NCBI GenBank assembly: GCA_013306675.1
Contig: JABLUY010000253.1
Location: 1-53,050 of the forward strand
Length of the DNA: 53,050 nt
DNA from: Thraustochytrium sp. TN22
Lineage: Eukaryota > Sar > Bigyra > Thraustochytrida > Thraustochytriidae
Direction of reading: 5' to 3'
In this document: piece after piece, positions 37,494 to 47,306 of the stretch
Numbering within the stretch: position 1 is the first letter of the stretch
Layout: the number at the start of each line of letters is the position of its first letter
Position numbers and translations under genes: made by a program
Notes under the pieces: generated by a model
Database searches by the model: none
Told to the model about the DNA's origin: nothing
Seen by the model: only the letters and a program-made list of their open reading frames with translations

Positions 37494-38461
37494 CCTTCTC
37501 GCTTTCGATGACGATCTCGATCTGGCTGCAGTCACGGTGTACGGCCCTTGGCAGGATTTCGCGCCTCTACACAAGTTGGCTGCAAGTCGATGGGTGCCAC
37601 TTGCACTGGGGGGTTTTCTTGGCTCGCGCAGTCCGACAGCTGGCAGAGCTGGCAGAGGCATCAAGAAATGTGCAAATGCGCAAACGCGCCTCGGCCCTGC
37701 CAGTGGGGGGCCTGGATCATGCTGGATGCAGTGCGCACTGCGCACTGCGCAGCGCATGCCCCACCGCTGCTACCGCGGCTGCGTGACGAGCCTGACGTCA
37801 CTTCCATGAATGGAAAGCGGCTTCACTGCCAGTGCATTGGCACTGCACTGCACTGCACTGCAACTTCAAGTCACGCAGTAAAAAAAGGGCAGCAGTAAAA
37901 GTTGGTCGGTCTCCGAGTCCTCTCACTCAGACTCACTGCCAGTGCCAGGCGCGATTCGCCGCGCCGATCTTCCGCCGGCGGTCACTGCACTACTGGTCTT
38001 GCAGTGCTTGCCACGTTATAAGGTTACTAGTTGCGGCCAGTGCGGCTGCTCAGCTGCTCTGATGTGACAGGCGCTCGAGCTGTGGCACGGATGCGATGCG
38101 CCGAGTCTTGCCAGCCTGAGGCAGCTCGGCTTGGACGGCTGGCGCGCCGCGCGCAGGCAGCCAGGGTCGACTCGGCGACTGCCGCCGGACTGCGCTTGCG
38201 ACTGCGCTCCACGGCGCCCTTGCACTTGCGCGGCGTTTTGCGCTGGACGCCGCTCAGGCTGGACAGGCTGGCCTGTGTTCAGGTAGGCGTAGGCTCAACT
38301 CAGCGCAACGCATGATGAGTGATGATGACGAGCCCGCGGCGGCGTCAATGAGGTGGTCGCCAAGAAGTGGCAGCAAGCCTTCTACCTATTTCGCAGTTGC
38401 AACCAAAGAAAACCAAAAATACAACAACAAAATCAGCATCTGGCTGCGCAGGTTGGTCGTC
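37494..38461. promoter_or_regulatory. Upstream region of GREB1-like copy 3 with CACTG repeats
   Basis: 968 bp holding the promoter of copy 3 and the downstream flank of the first lipase, both on the minus strand. CACTGCCAGTG occurs at 37824-37834 and 37934-37944, and CACTG is repeated tandemly at about 37841-37861. The same 11-mer occurs at 7788-7798. CTGCGCA repeats lie near 37735-37755. No gene seen. Confidence 0.5.
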
Positions 38462-40123
38462 TCAGCAGCGGGGCTTGGGCAGGGCACGAAGGGTGCCAAA
38501 GAGACGCTGGAAAAAGTCGCGCTGATCGTCGAAGGCGTCGGGAAAGGGCACGACGGAGAGGTGGTCGTGGCGGTCGTCCATGAGGACGGTGTACTGGCCG
38601 GGGCCAAAGGGCGCCAGCTTGTGGTTGGTGCGCGGGCCGAGGTCGCGCTCGCGCAGTGTGGCGGGGCTCTCGAACTGAGCGAAGGTATGGCAGAGGCCGT
38701 CGCCGCCGCTGTCCAGGTACTCGTCGGCGGAGAAGGCCTGGGAGTGCTGCTGCTTGTCGAAGCGCAGCGTGTAGGTGGACCCGGCCACGCTGCTGGCGAG
38801 ATGGTAGACGAAGACGTCGCGCATGAAGAGCGTGGCGCGCCACGCGAGCGAGGGCTTGGCAGCATCCGCCGTCTTGGGCACGGCGTGGGCGTGGGCAAGA
38901 CATGAGGTGGTGGGCGCGGCGGCGCGCTCCGTGACGCGCTTCCTGAGCTGCGGCGCCGGGATACCGGCGTCTGCGGAGGCGATCTTGGCTGCGGCACGGA
39001 GCTCGTCAGCCTTGGGCTCGCCGACCTTGGCCTCGTCGCCATCGTGGGTGTCCAGATCGTCATCGTCGCCGCTGCTATCGTCGGCCTCCGAGGCGCTGGT
39101 GGAGGTGGCGGACGCGGACGCTGAGGAGAGCGAGGCGGCGGAGGGCGGGCGCAGCAGGCGGCGCGTGTGGCCCAGCAACGAGTACTTGAGGAGGTCCTTC
39201 TTGTTGGCGACGAAGTTGAACTCGATGTGGTGCGGGTCGTCACGCACGGCAGCGGCAATGCGCTCGTTCCAGTTCATGGCGGCCTGAACGGTCATGTCGT
39301 GAGCAGCATTGTCGCGCGCGCAGACGGCGGGCGTGCCGCCGCCGTTGGGCCCGCCCAGCAGGCTCTGCACGAAGAGGCGCGCGCCGCCCTCGGCGAGGCC
39401 CCAGTGCGCCATGCCAAAGTCGAAGTAGCGCGCCAGGCCCGTGCGGTGGCAAAAGAGCTCGTAAAAGTGCACGGTCATGCCGAGCAGATACCCCGGGCTG
39501 AACATGCGCACAGGGCGCTCCTCGGCGTGGTCTTCGGCGGCGCCCAGCTGGTAGGTGAGCAGCGAGCCTTTGAGCGGCGCGCTCAGCGTCGTGGTGCTGC
39601 GCACCCAGGCGGCCGTGGTGCCGGCACCGAAGTAGTCCGTGGCCACCAGGTACTTGAAGACGCGCACGGTGTTGCCGCCGAAGCTGTGGCCGACGAGGTG
39701 GATGGGCCGCTGCGCCGACCACCCGGGCACGAGGGCCTTGCCAGCAAAGTCGCTTCCAAAGCGCGCGTGGCCGGCCTCCTTGGCGTGTTCCTCGCCGTAG
39801 TCCACGCGCTCGCCGCGCAGCTGTGCGAACATCTCGCACGCGCGGTCGTGCGCGCTGCCCACGCACGACACGGGCATCACCACGACCTCCGACGTGTCCG
39901 TGCCGAGCTTGGTCGCCTCGCCCCAGTACATCCTGCACCACCCCTCATTATTCGGCCCCAGGAACCCGCTCACCAGCACCACGGGGCACGCCTCCGACCC
40001 GGCGGTGCCCTCGCCCTGCGCCTCCCTCTTCTCCGCCTGCTGCGCGTCCTGTGCGCCGTCCTGCGCGGGTCTCCAGCGCTTCAGCGCTCCGCGCGCGCGC
40101 CTCTGCTCCGCGCTCGCGCTCAT
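38462..40123 (-). CDS. Family I.5-like lipase paralogue 1 (soluble form)
   Basis: 553 aa. An alpha/beta hydrolase of the staphylococcal/Bacillus family I.5 lipase type. It has P-V-V-L-V-S-G-F-L-G-P near residue 47, the family block D-R-A-C-E-M-F-A-Q-L with V-D-Y-G-E-E-H-A and H-A-R-F-G, and nucleophile elbow G-H-S-F-G-G with S147. A late D-G-L-C-H segment supplies the likely catalytic Asp, and R-H-D-H-L-S-V-V-P-F supplies the His. Between the Ser half and the Asp/His half lies a Ser-rich and acidic loop, where the two downstream paralogues carry two membrane helices. There is no signal peptide, so it probably acts inside the cell on acylglycerols or phospholipids. It is the last of three tandem minus-strand paralogues. 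Confidence 0.85.
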   Translation of the reverse strand: MSASAEQRRARGALKRWRPAQDGAQDAQQAEKREAQGEGTAGSEACPVVLVSGFLGPNNEGWCRMYWGEATKLGTDTSEVVVMPVSCVGSAHDRACEMFAQLRGERVDYGEEHAKEAGHARFGSDFAGKALVPGWSAQRPIHLVGHSFGGNTVRVFKYLVATDYFGAGTTAAWVRSTTTLSAPLKGSLLTYQLGAAEDHAEERPVRMFSPGYLLGMTVHFYELFCHRTGLARYFDFGMAHWGLAEGGARLFVQSLLGGPNGGGTPAVCARDNAAHDMTVQAAMNWNERIAAAVRDDPHHIEFNFVANKKDLLKYSLLGHTRRLLRPPSAASLSSASASATSTSASEADDSSGDDDDLDTHDGDEAKVGEPKADELRAAAKIASADAGIPAPQLRKRVTERAAAPTTSCLAHAHAVPKTADAAKPSLAWRATLFMRDVFVYHLASSVAGSTYTLRFDKQQHSQAFSADEYLDSGGDGLCHTFAQFESPATLRERDLGPRTNHKLAPFGPGQYTVLMDDRHDHLSVVPFPDAFDDQRDFFQRLFGTLRALPKPRC

Positions 40124-41159
40124 CCCGCCGCCTGCGCGAGTGCGGCCAACAGGTTCTGCTGCCTGCCGGCCGGCTGCTGCCGCCGCCGCCCGCGCGCTTG
40201 CGGCTCGCGATCCCGACGCTTTGCCCTTTGCTTGCTCGCTCTCTCCTGCGCCGACGCGCCTAGTGCGCCCGCTGACTCAGCCTGACTCGGTGCCGCCGCT
40301 GGTCGCGCCCGACCCCGGCGCGGCGGCGCCGCCTCGGGTTTCGTCGCCGCCTCCTCGGGCTGCGGAGCGGCTCCGCGCGGCCAGCGCGCCGGCGAGCGAG
40401 GAGCTGCGCGGCGCGGGCCCCGGGAGGCAGGCGTGGGAGCCAGGCGATCTTGAAGTTGATGCCGGCAGCCGGCTGCGCTGGGCGGCGAGGGCGCCAGGCC
40501 TGGGAGGCTGTGGCTGCTGTCCACTGTGGAGAGGGGCTGTGGAAGGCGGCGCCGTGGAGCGCGGGGCGGCGCGGCGAGGGCCTGGAGGGAGGCTCAGGGG
40601 CAGCGATGCGCGTCAGCCCGACGCGCAGCGAGGAAGAAGGAGTGCTCCGTGAGATCAGGCTGAGCGAGGCGAGCCCGGCGGAGACGGGGTTCCTTCTTCC
40701 TCGTCGGCGAGCAGGGTTACTGGGACCGTACCACCCGGCAGCGGCGTGGTACCGCGTACTGGCAGGCATGGTACCGCGTGCTGACGTCGAATAGGCAGAA
40801 GTCTTCATTGCGGTGCGCTTGGGGAGCCACTGACGACTGCCTTCACGGCGTCGTCACGACGCGGAGGGCCCGGCGCGGCCGTCGTCGGGCTCAAAGATGC
40901 CAGGAGGCCGAGCCCTCCTCAGGGAAACGCGGGCGGGAGGGCGCGAGGCGTCGTGAGGTTCTCGAGGAAGCGGCGCTGGTCGCCTCGTAGGTGGTATCAG
41001 GTTGTCGTGGTGTGTTGGCCCTAGGCTACTTGCGCGCGCCGGGTCCGCTTCGGTGCGTGAGGCGTGCGACTGACTGCTTGCCGAAGCGTTCCTCGGTGCG
41101 ACATTCTCCGCTGGACGCATCGCGCACGAAGAGGCAAACCTAGCACTGCGACGCCATGT
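40124..41159. other. Intergenic region in the lipase array
   Basis: About 1 kb upstream of lipase 1. Open frames are GC-driven and overlap in several frames. tggtaccgcgt-like words recur at 40749-40780. Nothing with family resemblance is seen. Confidence 0.5.
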
Positions 41160-41470
41160 TGTCGAGGTGTCACATCAAGACCCACGGGCTCGCCGTTAAA
41201 GACAGCCAACGAAGCACGGCCCTGGTGTCGTCGTCGATGCCCCACTTCCGGACGTCAAAATTGAGCTTCATGTGGCTCGGATCCCGCGCCGCCACCTCGG
41301 CGAGATGCTCTGTTCGCCGTCATGGCACGAGACGAAAGGCGCTGCGGTCGCAAGGCGGCCACGCCCCAGTACACCTCGCTCCGATGCTCTCGCCATCCGA
41401 CGCCACAGGCCTCGCCGGCATAAGGTCCTCGTCCTCGACGGCGAGAGTTTTCCCTTGCGCTCTGCGCGAT
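41160..41470 (-). pseudogene. Decayed lipase relic
   Basis: On the minus strand, 41355-41433 translates as R-P-V-A-S-D-x-E-H ... V-Y-W-G-V-A-A, matching the N-terminal part of lipase 2 with the strand before it deleted. Then, in another frame, 41222-41311 translates as A-E-V-A-A-R-D-P-S-H-M-K-L-N-F-D-V-R-K-W-G, matching the segment just after the nucleophile half. The intervening part with the catalytic serine is missing and the two pieces are frameshifted. It lies directly downstream of lipase 2 and marks a fourth, dead copy. Confidence 0.7.
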
Positions 41471-41644
41471 CGTCGGGCCACCTCGATCGACCTCGACGGC
41501 CAGTCTCGTCCATGTTCACAACAGCATCGTCCATGTCAAGACGAGGCGCGTCCCTCCGGCCGCACCATCGCGACGGTGACTCGATCTTGCATCGCATCAG
41601 CATTATTCATTCGCAGTCCTTGACAGACTGCACGGTGAAATGGA

Positions 41645-43471
41645 CTAGAGGACTGCTCGACGCGCATCTTTGGCATGACCTGAACGAGACCAGTGGCGCG
41701 GCCACAGACGCTCGCTGTCGGTAAGGAGGTGGCGCGCGAAGCTGCGTGCGCGGCCATGAGTGGTCGCCGGTACGCTGCCGATGAAAGGTGCCTCTGCTCC
41801 GTCCCGAATTGCTCTCGTCGTTGTCGTTGCTGCTCCTGCTGCAGCAGGCGCTGCTGGCGGACGCGAGATTCGACGCAAGGTCGAGAAGAGGCGCTCGAAG
41901 AAGAGACGTTGGTCACGCACGGTGTCGGAAAAGGGGACGATGGAGCCGTGGCAGCGCGATGCGTCCATGGTAATTGCGTATTGGCCCGGGGCGAGCAGCC
42001 TGGGTGCGTCCAGGTCCGCCTCCACGAGCGAAGGCGTCGACTCGTACTGCGCGAAGCTGTGACAGAGGCCGTCCATGCCGCTGTCCGTGTAATCTTCGAT
42101 CGAAAAGGCCTCCGCGTGACGCTCATTCTCAAAGTGCAGCGCGTAGGTGGTCCTGCGCAGCATAAAAGTGGTCGTGATGTCGATGAGCGCATCGCGCGCG
42201 AGCAGCAAGCCCCATCGCGAGAAGCGCCGGGTCTTCTTGCGGCCACGCGACCCGGAGCGCATCCTTCTCCAGTGCCATGCGAGCGTCGCGGCGAACCCCA
42301 TGACAGCGAGCGCGGCCAGGAAAAGACGCAGCATCGAGCGCGCGAGCCCACGGCTTGCAGGAGGCGCATTCCGAGACGCCATCAGGTCAACGAGCCGGAG
42401 CAGGAGCAGCGCCAGCGCCAGGACGCAGACCAGCACCGCACCGCCAAGCATGGCGAGACGTCGCGTGGTGGCCCCGGCCCGTACGCGCTCCTCGAGGCCG
42501 CGCTTGCGGCTCACAAAGTTGAGCTCGACGTGGTTTGGGTCCCGGGCAGCCGCTTCGGCGATGCGGTCGTTCCATGCCATGGTTGCCTGCACGGTCATGT
42601 CGGCGGCAGCGTGGTCGCGCGCGAGGATCAAGGGAGTCTCCCAGGCATGGTAGACGCCGCCAAAGAGGCTCCGCACAAAGCCCATCACGCCTAGCTTGTG
42701 CAGCTCCCAGTAGCCCATGCCCATGTCGACCGTGTCGTTGAGCCCGTAGGCGTGGGCGACGATCTCGTAGAGGTGCAGGCTGAGTGCCGCGGCGCGAGCC
42801 CAGCACACCGCAGGGAGCTCATCGAAGCTGGCCAGGTTCTCGTTCCAGCCCATTGCATACGTGAGCAGCGTGCCGCGCAGCGGCGAGCTGATGGTGGTTA
42901 CGCTGCGCACCCATGCCGCCGAGGTGCCCACGCCCCAGTGGTCGCTCGCCAGCATGCACTTGAAGACGCGCGCCGTGTTGCCGCCAAAGCTGTGGCCCAC
43001 CAGGTGCACCGGCCGCTGCGCCGACCACCCAGGGTAGAGTGCCTTGCCGCGGTAATCCTTGCCGAAGCGCGCGTGACCAGCCTCCCGCGAGTGCTCCGCG
43101 CCATAGTCGACGACCTCCCCGCGCAGCTGCGCAAAGAGCTCGCACGCGCGATCGTGCACGCTGCCAGCGCTGCTGAGGCTCGCCATCAGCACGGGCGACC
43201 GTGCCATGGAGAGTCGCGACGCCTCGCCCCAGTACGCCCTGCCAATGTGCTCGTTGCTCGGCACGAGGAAGCCGCTCAAGAGCACGATCGGGCACTCGTC
43301 CGAGGCCACGGGCCGCTCATCAACGTGCGGCGGCTCGCGCGGTCTTTCGTCCTTGCCCGCCTCGGTCCGCGCTTCCTGCTGCCGCGGCCGCCTCGCGCTT
43401 CTCCGCAGCATGCTCAAGCTCTTGCGTGCCGTCCTGTCGGTGCTCGCGCGCGGCTCGGAGGCTGCCGTCAT
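41645..43471 (-). CDS. Family I.5-like lipase paralogue 2 with membrane hairpin
   Basis: 608 aa from M-T-A-A-S at 43471. This start is chosen because it aligns with paralogue 3; the frame is open to 43615. It has a basic N-terminus, P-I-V-L-L-S-G-F-L, the D-R-A-C-E-L-F-A-Q-L block, nucleophile elbow G-H-S-F-G-G with S161, and D-M-T-V-Q-A-T-M-A-W. Two hydrophobic helices follow, at about 334-364 and 380-403, separated by a short basic turn. The Asp segment (M-D-G-L-C-H) and His segment (C-H-G-S-I-V-P-F) come after the hairpin. An even number of helices leaves both halves of the active site on the same side of the membrane, presumably cytosolic because there is no signal peptide. Predicted membrane-anchored acylhydrolase. 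Confidence 0.85.
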   Translation of the reverse strand: MTAASEPRASTDRTARKSLSMLRRSARRPRQQEARTEAGKDERPREPPHVDERPVASDECPIVLLSGFLVPSNEHIGRAYWGEASRLSMARSPVLMASLSSAGSVHDRACELFAQLRGEVVDYGAEHSREAGHARFGKDYRGKALYPGWSAQRPVHLVGHSFGGNTARVFKCMLASDHWGVGTSAAWVRSVTTISSPLRGTLLTYAMGWNENLASFDELPAVCWARAAALSLHLYEIVAHAYGLNDTVDMGMGYWELHKLGVMGFVRSLFGGVYHAWETPLILARDHAAADMTVQATMAWNDRIAEAAARDPNHVELNFVSRKRGLEERVRAGATTRRLAMLGGAVLVCVLALALLLLRLVDLMASRNAPPASRGLARSMLRLFLAALAVMGFAATLAWHWRRMRSGSRGRKKTRRFSRWGLLLARDALIDITTTFMLRRTTYALHFENERHAEAFSIEDYTDSGMDGLCHSFAQYESTPSLVEADLDAPRLLAPGQYAITMDASRCHGSIVPFSDTVRDQRLFFERLFSTLRRISRPPAAPAAAGAATTTTRAIRDGAEAPFIGSVPATTHGRARSFARHLLTDSERLWPRHWSRSGHAKDARRAVL

Positions 43472-44067
43472 GATGAATTCGCGTGAAGGCCGCCTGTCAC
43501 GATCCCGATTTGCCCGCGCCTGCCGGCCGTTGACCTGCGAGGAGCTGCGAGAACTGCAGCATGCTGGGCGGCGCCCTGGCGCCCATGCGCTGAGCCGTGC
43601 GCCGTGGTGTCCCACACCGCCGCGCCAGGACCCCTGGAAGAAGTGGTCCGGCCGGCCGGCTCAGCTCGCGGACCCGGCTCGCCGCGCTGCGGTCGCCGCG
43701 CGGGACGTCGAGCGCGTCACTGCGGCGGCGCTGCGTCGAGACCCGGCGGAGGCTGCGAGCGTGATCGAGCCGTGGACAACGCAAGCTGGCTGCTGCCGAG
43801 GCCTGCCGAGACGCTGCAGCTTGTTCAAGTTTGTTGGTTGCCACAGCGCACGTTGCCGGGTGGGTACACGGACGGAGACGAGTAGAGCGGCAAGTTCCTG
43901 CAGCCTGGGTTCGTGTGCTGCACAATGCGCGTCACATCAGGTATCAGCGTGGTGGACAACGCCGTGATGAGATTCATCAACCAGTGCGTGCTCCGCGGCG
44001 AGTCATGAGCTGCTGGCTGCACTGCACGCACTGGCACTAGTTTTACCAGCCAACTCTTCACTACAGC
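43472..44067. other. Intergenic region between lipases 2 and 3
   Basis: 596 bp. It includes a plus-strand open frame overlapping the lipase 2 5' end, with no recognisable content. cactgcacgcactggcac near 44021-44038 repeats the CACTG word seen elsewhere in intergenic DNA. No gene seen. Confidence 0.5.
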
Positions 44068-45855
44068 TTAGACTATTAGAGGGGAAGGGCCGCTCGTGTG
44101 ACGTCGCGATGCGCGCGATCGGGGCCACATGCAGATGGAGTCGCGGGTGCTGTCGGCCAAAAGCTGGCGGCCCAGGCTAAGCGCGCGGCCGCGGACTGTC
44201 GTGCCCGAGGTCGTCAAGTCGTCGGCCGCCAGTGGCGGGGGACGCGGGAGGAGACGCAGGGTGTAAAAGAGGCGCTCGAAGAATACGCGCTGGTCGCGCG
44301 AGGTGTCCGTGAAGGGCACCAAAGAGTCGTGGCTGCGGCCCTCGTGCAGACGGATGGTGTACTGGCCCGGGCTGAGACGCAGCGGGGCGTCCAGGTCCGT
44401 CTCTACAAAGGCGGGCGGCGCCTCGGACTGTGCGTAGGCGTGGCAAAAGCCATCCATGCCGCTGTCTGTGTAGTCCTTGACCGAAAAGGCCTTGGCATGG
44501 CGTTCGTTGTCAAAGCGCAGCGCGAAGCTAGTCTTGCGCAGCATATACCTGGCGTTGACGTAGGTGAGCGTGTCCCGAACAAAGTGCGCGACCCACCGCG
44601 CGTGGCGCGAACCCCGCCAGCGGCCGCGACGGCGGCGCGAGCGGGCGAGCGCGATCCGTCCGGCCAAAAGGACCGCGGCCAGGACAATGACCGCGAGCAT
44701 GGCGGCGGCGAGACGCAGCGCGGAACGCGCGGGCCCGCGGCCAGCGGACTGCGTCGCGCCAGAGACAAGGTCCAGCACGCGGAGCAGGACGAGCGAGCAC
44801 AGCAAGACGGAGACCAGCGCCGTGCCACCAACCACAAGGAGGCGACGGGGCAGCGCGCCGGCCTCCACCTCCTGCTCGAGTCCGCGCTTGCGGCCCACGA
44901 AGTTGAGCTCGACGTGGTCTGGGTCCTTCTCAGCTGCTGCCGCGATGCGCTCGTTCCACTTCATGGCGCGCTGCACCGTCATGTCGCGGGCCGCGTGGTC
45001 GCCGGAAAGCACCCAGGGCAGCTCCCAGGGGCGGTGGACACCGCCCAGGAGGCCCCGCCCAAGGTAGCCCCAGCCGCGCTCGTTCAGGCCCCAGTGGCCC
45101 ATGCCCATATCCACATGTCTGTCGAGGCCCAAGGCCACGCCGAGAAACTCGACCAGGAGCAGGGCGCTCGCCTCAAAGCGAGCCCTGCACAGCGCGGGGA
45201 GCTGGCGGATCTTGGCCGGGTCCTCGCTCCAGCCGTGCGCGTACATGAGGAGCGTGCCGCGCAGCGGCGACGCGATCGTGGTGACGCTGCGCACCCAGGC
45301 GGCCGAGGTGCCGACGCCCCAGTAGTCGACCGCCAGCAGGTACTTGAAGACGCGCGCCGTGTTGCCGCCGTAGCCGTGGCCCACCAGGTGCACCGGGCGA
45401 TTCTCCGACCACCCAGGGTAGAGCGCCTGGCCGCGAAAGTCGCGGCCATAGCGCGCGTGGCCGGCCTCCTTGGCATGATCCTCGCCATAGTCCACGCGTT
45501 CGCCGCGCAGCTGCGCGAAGAGCTCGCACGCGCGGTCGTGCAGGCTGCTGGCACCCGACAGGCTCGCCACCAGCACGGGCGACCTGGCCGTCTTGAGCCG
45601 CGCCGCCTCGCCCCAGTACGCCCGGCACACCTGCGCATTGGTCGGCGCCAAGTACCCGCTCAGCAGCACGACCGGGCACTCGTCCGAGGCCACCCGCTTG
45701 CCGGCGTCCCGCTGCGGCGGCGACTGCGGCCTGGCGGTCTCCCTCGTCCTGGCGGTCTCATCGTCGGCGCCCTCCTTGCCGGCCGGCCGCGATCGCCGCG
45801 TCCGCAGGCTCTTGCGGGCGACCTCCTTGGCTGCGCGCGGCCACTGCGACGCCAT
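44068..45855 (-). CDS. Family I.5-like lipase paralogue 3, nucleophile Ser replaced by Gly
   Basis: 595 aa, collinear with paralogue 2 (basic N-terminus, P-V-V-L-L-S-G-Y-L, D-R-A-C-E-L-F-A-Q-L, two membrane helices, M-D-G-F-C-H and S-H-D-S-L-V-P-F). The nucleophile elbow reads G-H-G-Y-G-G: position 161, Ser in paralogue 2, is Gly (codon ggc). The neighbouring Phe is also changed to Tyr, which argues against a single sequencing error. His and Asp regions are kept. It is therefore predicted to be unable to form the acyl-enzyme, that is, a pseudo-lipase. The frame is fully intact, so a binding or regulatory role is possible. Confidence 0.85.
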   Translation of the reverse strand: MASQWPRAAKEVARKSLRTRRSRPAGKEGADDETARTRETARPQSPPQRDAGKRVASDECPVVLLSGYLAPTNAQVCRAYWGEAARLKTARSPVLVASLSGASSLHDRACELFAQLRGERVDYGEDHAKEAGHARYGRDFRGQALYPGWSENRPVHLVGHGYGGNTARVFKYLLAVDYWGVGTSAAWVRSVTTIASPLRGTLLMYAHGWSEDPAKIRQLPALCRARFEASALLLVEFLGVALGLDRHVDMGMGHWGLNERGWGYLGRGLLGGVHRPWELPWVLSGDHAARDMTVQRAMKWNERIAAAAEKDPDHVELNFVGRKRGLEQEVEAGALPRRLLVVGGTALVSVLLCSLVLLRVLDLVSGATQSAGRGPARSALRLAAAMLAVIVLAAVLLAGRIALARSRRRRGRWRGSRHARWVAHFVRDTLTYVNARYMLRKTSFALRFDNERHAKAFSVKDYTDSGMDGFCHAYAQSEAPPAFVETDLDAPLRLSPGQYTIRLHEGRSHDSLVPFTDTSRDQRVFFERLFYTLRLLPRPPPLAADDLTTSGTTVRGRALSLGRQLLADSTRDSICMWPRSRASRRHTSGPSPLIV

Positions 45856-47306
45856 GCCGCCGCGTGTGGCGCAGCGCGCGGCGCAGCACTCTGATCAGTG
45901 AGCACTCTCCCTCGTTCGAGCTTTGCAGTGCAGCCCAGCACGTGTGCAAGTCAGCAGCAAAGCCTGCCGTGGCCGACCGCCTCGAAGTCGAACTCGTCAG
46001 GGGGCGCCGCTCCAAGGTTTGGCTCTGGCTCAGGCTGGCTGCCGAGCTCTGCGCCGTGACGGCCGTGACAGCGCTGCAGCGCTGGCGCCGGCAGCGGACT
46101 TGAAGGCCTGCCTGCTGAGCTGACACGAGCGCCCAGGTCGTGCACGCGCCGAAGCCCGAGACGACCTGGTGGCCATGGCCTTGATGGCCATGCCCAACAC
46201 CGGCGCCGACGCCGACGCCGCGCCGCGCAGCGCAGGGCGCGGAGCTTGGAGCGCGGCGCCGCGCGGCGGCGGGCGCGGAGGTCGGCTGCGATCGCGCGAG
46301 GACCCGGCCGAAAGAAGCGCGCCGGGGAAAGGCCGAGTCTGAGTTGCAGCCGGACACAGGCGCGCTTCGAGTGCGTGGTCCGCGACGACCGCGAGGACGC
46401 CCGGTTCGCGTTTCCCGATCGTGACCGGGCGCTTGCCGGCGCGGCAGGAGACGAGCTTGCAGTGCTGCAATCGGGGTCGCGAGGCGTGTGGAGCGTGAGG
46501 CCAGGGTGGTATAGAGATGAAGTGAGTTTCTTGGGGAGCTTTGTTAAGAATCTGCAAACCGAGTCCGCGGGCAGATCGGGCGCGTCTGGACAGATCTGGC
46601 GAGTCTGCAGAAAGGTCGTGCGAGTCTGCAAAAAGGTCGGGCGAGTCCGCACAGGCTGGGCGAGTTACCCGCAGCCAAAGGCTTCGATAGGAGTCATGTT
46701 AAAAAACCGTCTTGGCGCGCTTGGAAACAATGGCAACTCCTTCTCTCTTTGACTGCTGCACAATCTCCGAGGCCTGAGAACCGCCCTGTCTCCTAGTGCA
46801 CTTGCAGCAGCATCCGCAAAGCTACTCCTCTTGCAATCATCATCAGCCTCCGCAAGCCAGCGCGGCCAAGGACTTCACATGCTCACATCATCAGCGTCGC
46901 GGTGATTCTCTTCAGCTCCCGCGCTGGCGGCGGTCAGGTCACGTTCAGGTTGACGACAGCCGCTCGGAGGACAGCGGCCTCCAGGCAGACATCCATCCAT
47001 CTGCCGCGATGATCTGCGAGTTCCTGGCGCTGTCCAGCTTGGCTGGGCCTTTTTCAACCGCTCGTGCCGTGGCGGGTACCAGTAGTAGCCGACGACGACG
47101 AAGAGGTCAAGCAAATCTCTATCTCCAAGTCGGCGCGCGCGGCCACGTCAGCGGCGCGGCGCGGGTGCGGCGGCGCAGCGGCGGGCGGCGGCGCGAGCGG
47201 GGCCGGCGAGGGAGCGCGCGCTCGCGCGCGAGCGGCGGCAGTCGTCCCGGCAGCGGCGGCGGCGGCGGCGGCGGCGGCGTGGGGCGATCGGGCGGGCGTT
47301 GAGATC
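45856..47306. promoter_or_regulatory. Intergenic region upstream of coatomer epsilon
   Basis: About 1.45 kb between divergently transcribed lipase 3 and COPE. Open frames (for example minus-strand 45951-46652) are Arg/Pro/Ala-rich shadows. It holds the 21-bp repeat at 46580-46660. The open frame leading into COPE from 47064 is Gly/Ala/Arg-rich and is taken as 5' UTR. Confidence 0.5.
46580..46660. repeat. 21-bp imperfect tandem repeat, about 4 units
   Basis: Units of the type gcgagtctgcagaaaggtcg recur at 46599, 46620 and 46641, with a more degenerate unit before them at 46580. They lie in non-coding DNA about 650 bp upstream of coatomer epsilon. Confidence 0.8.

Noticed and set aside
44098-45894. 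598-aa plus-strand open frame opposite lipase 3
   Set aside because: It mirrors the lipase gene on the other strand and has no recognisable motif. Similar mirror frames occur opposite lipases 1 and 2 and the GREB1-like genes (for example 16198-17313).
45951-46652. Minus-strand 233-aa open frame
   Set aside because: Arg/Pro/Ala-rich low complexity, partly made by a 21-bp repeat, with no family resemblance.
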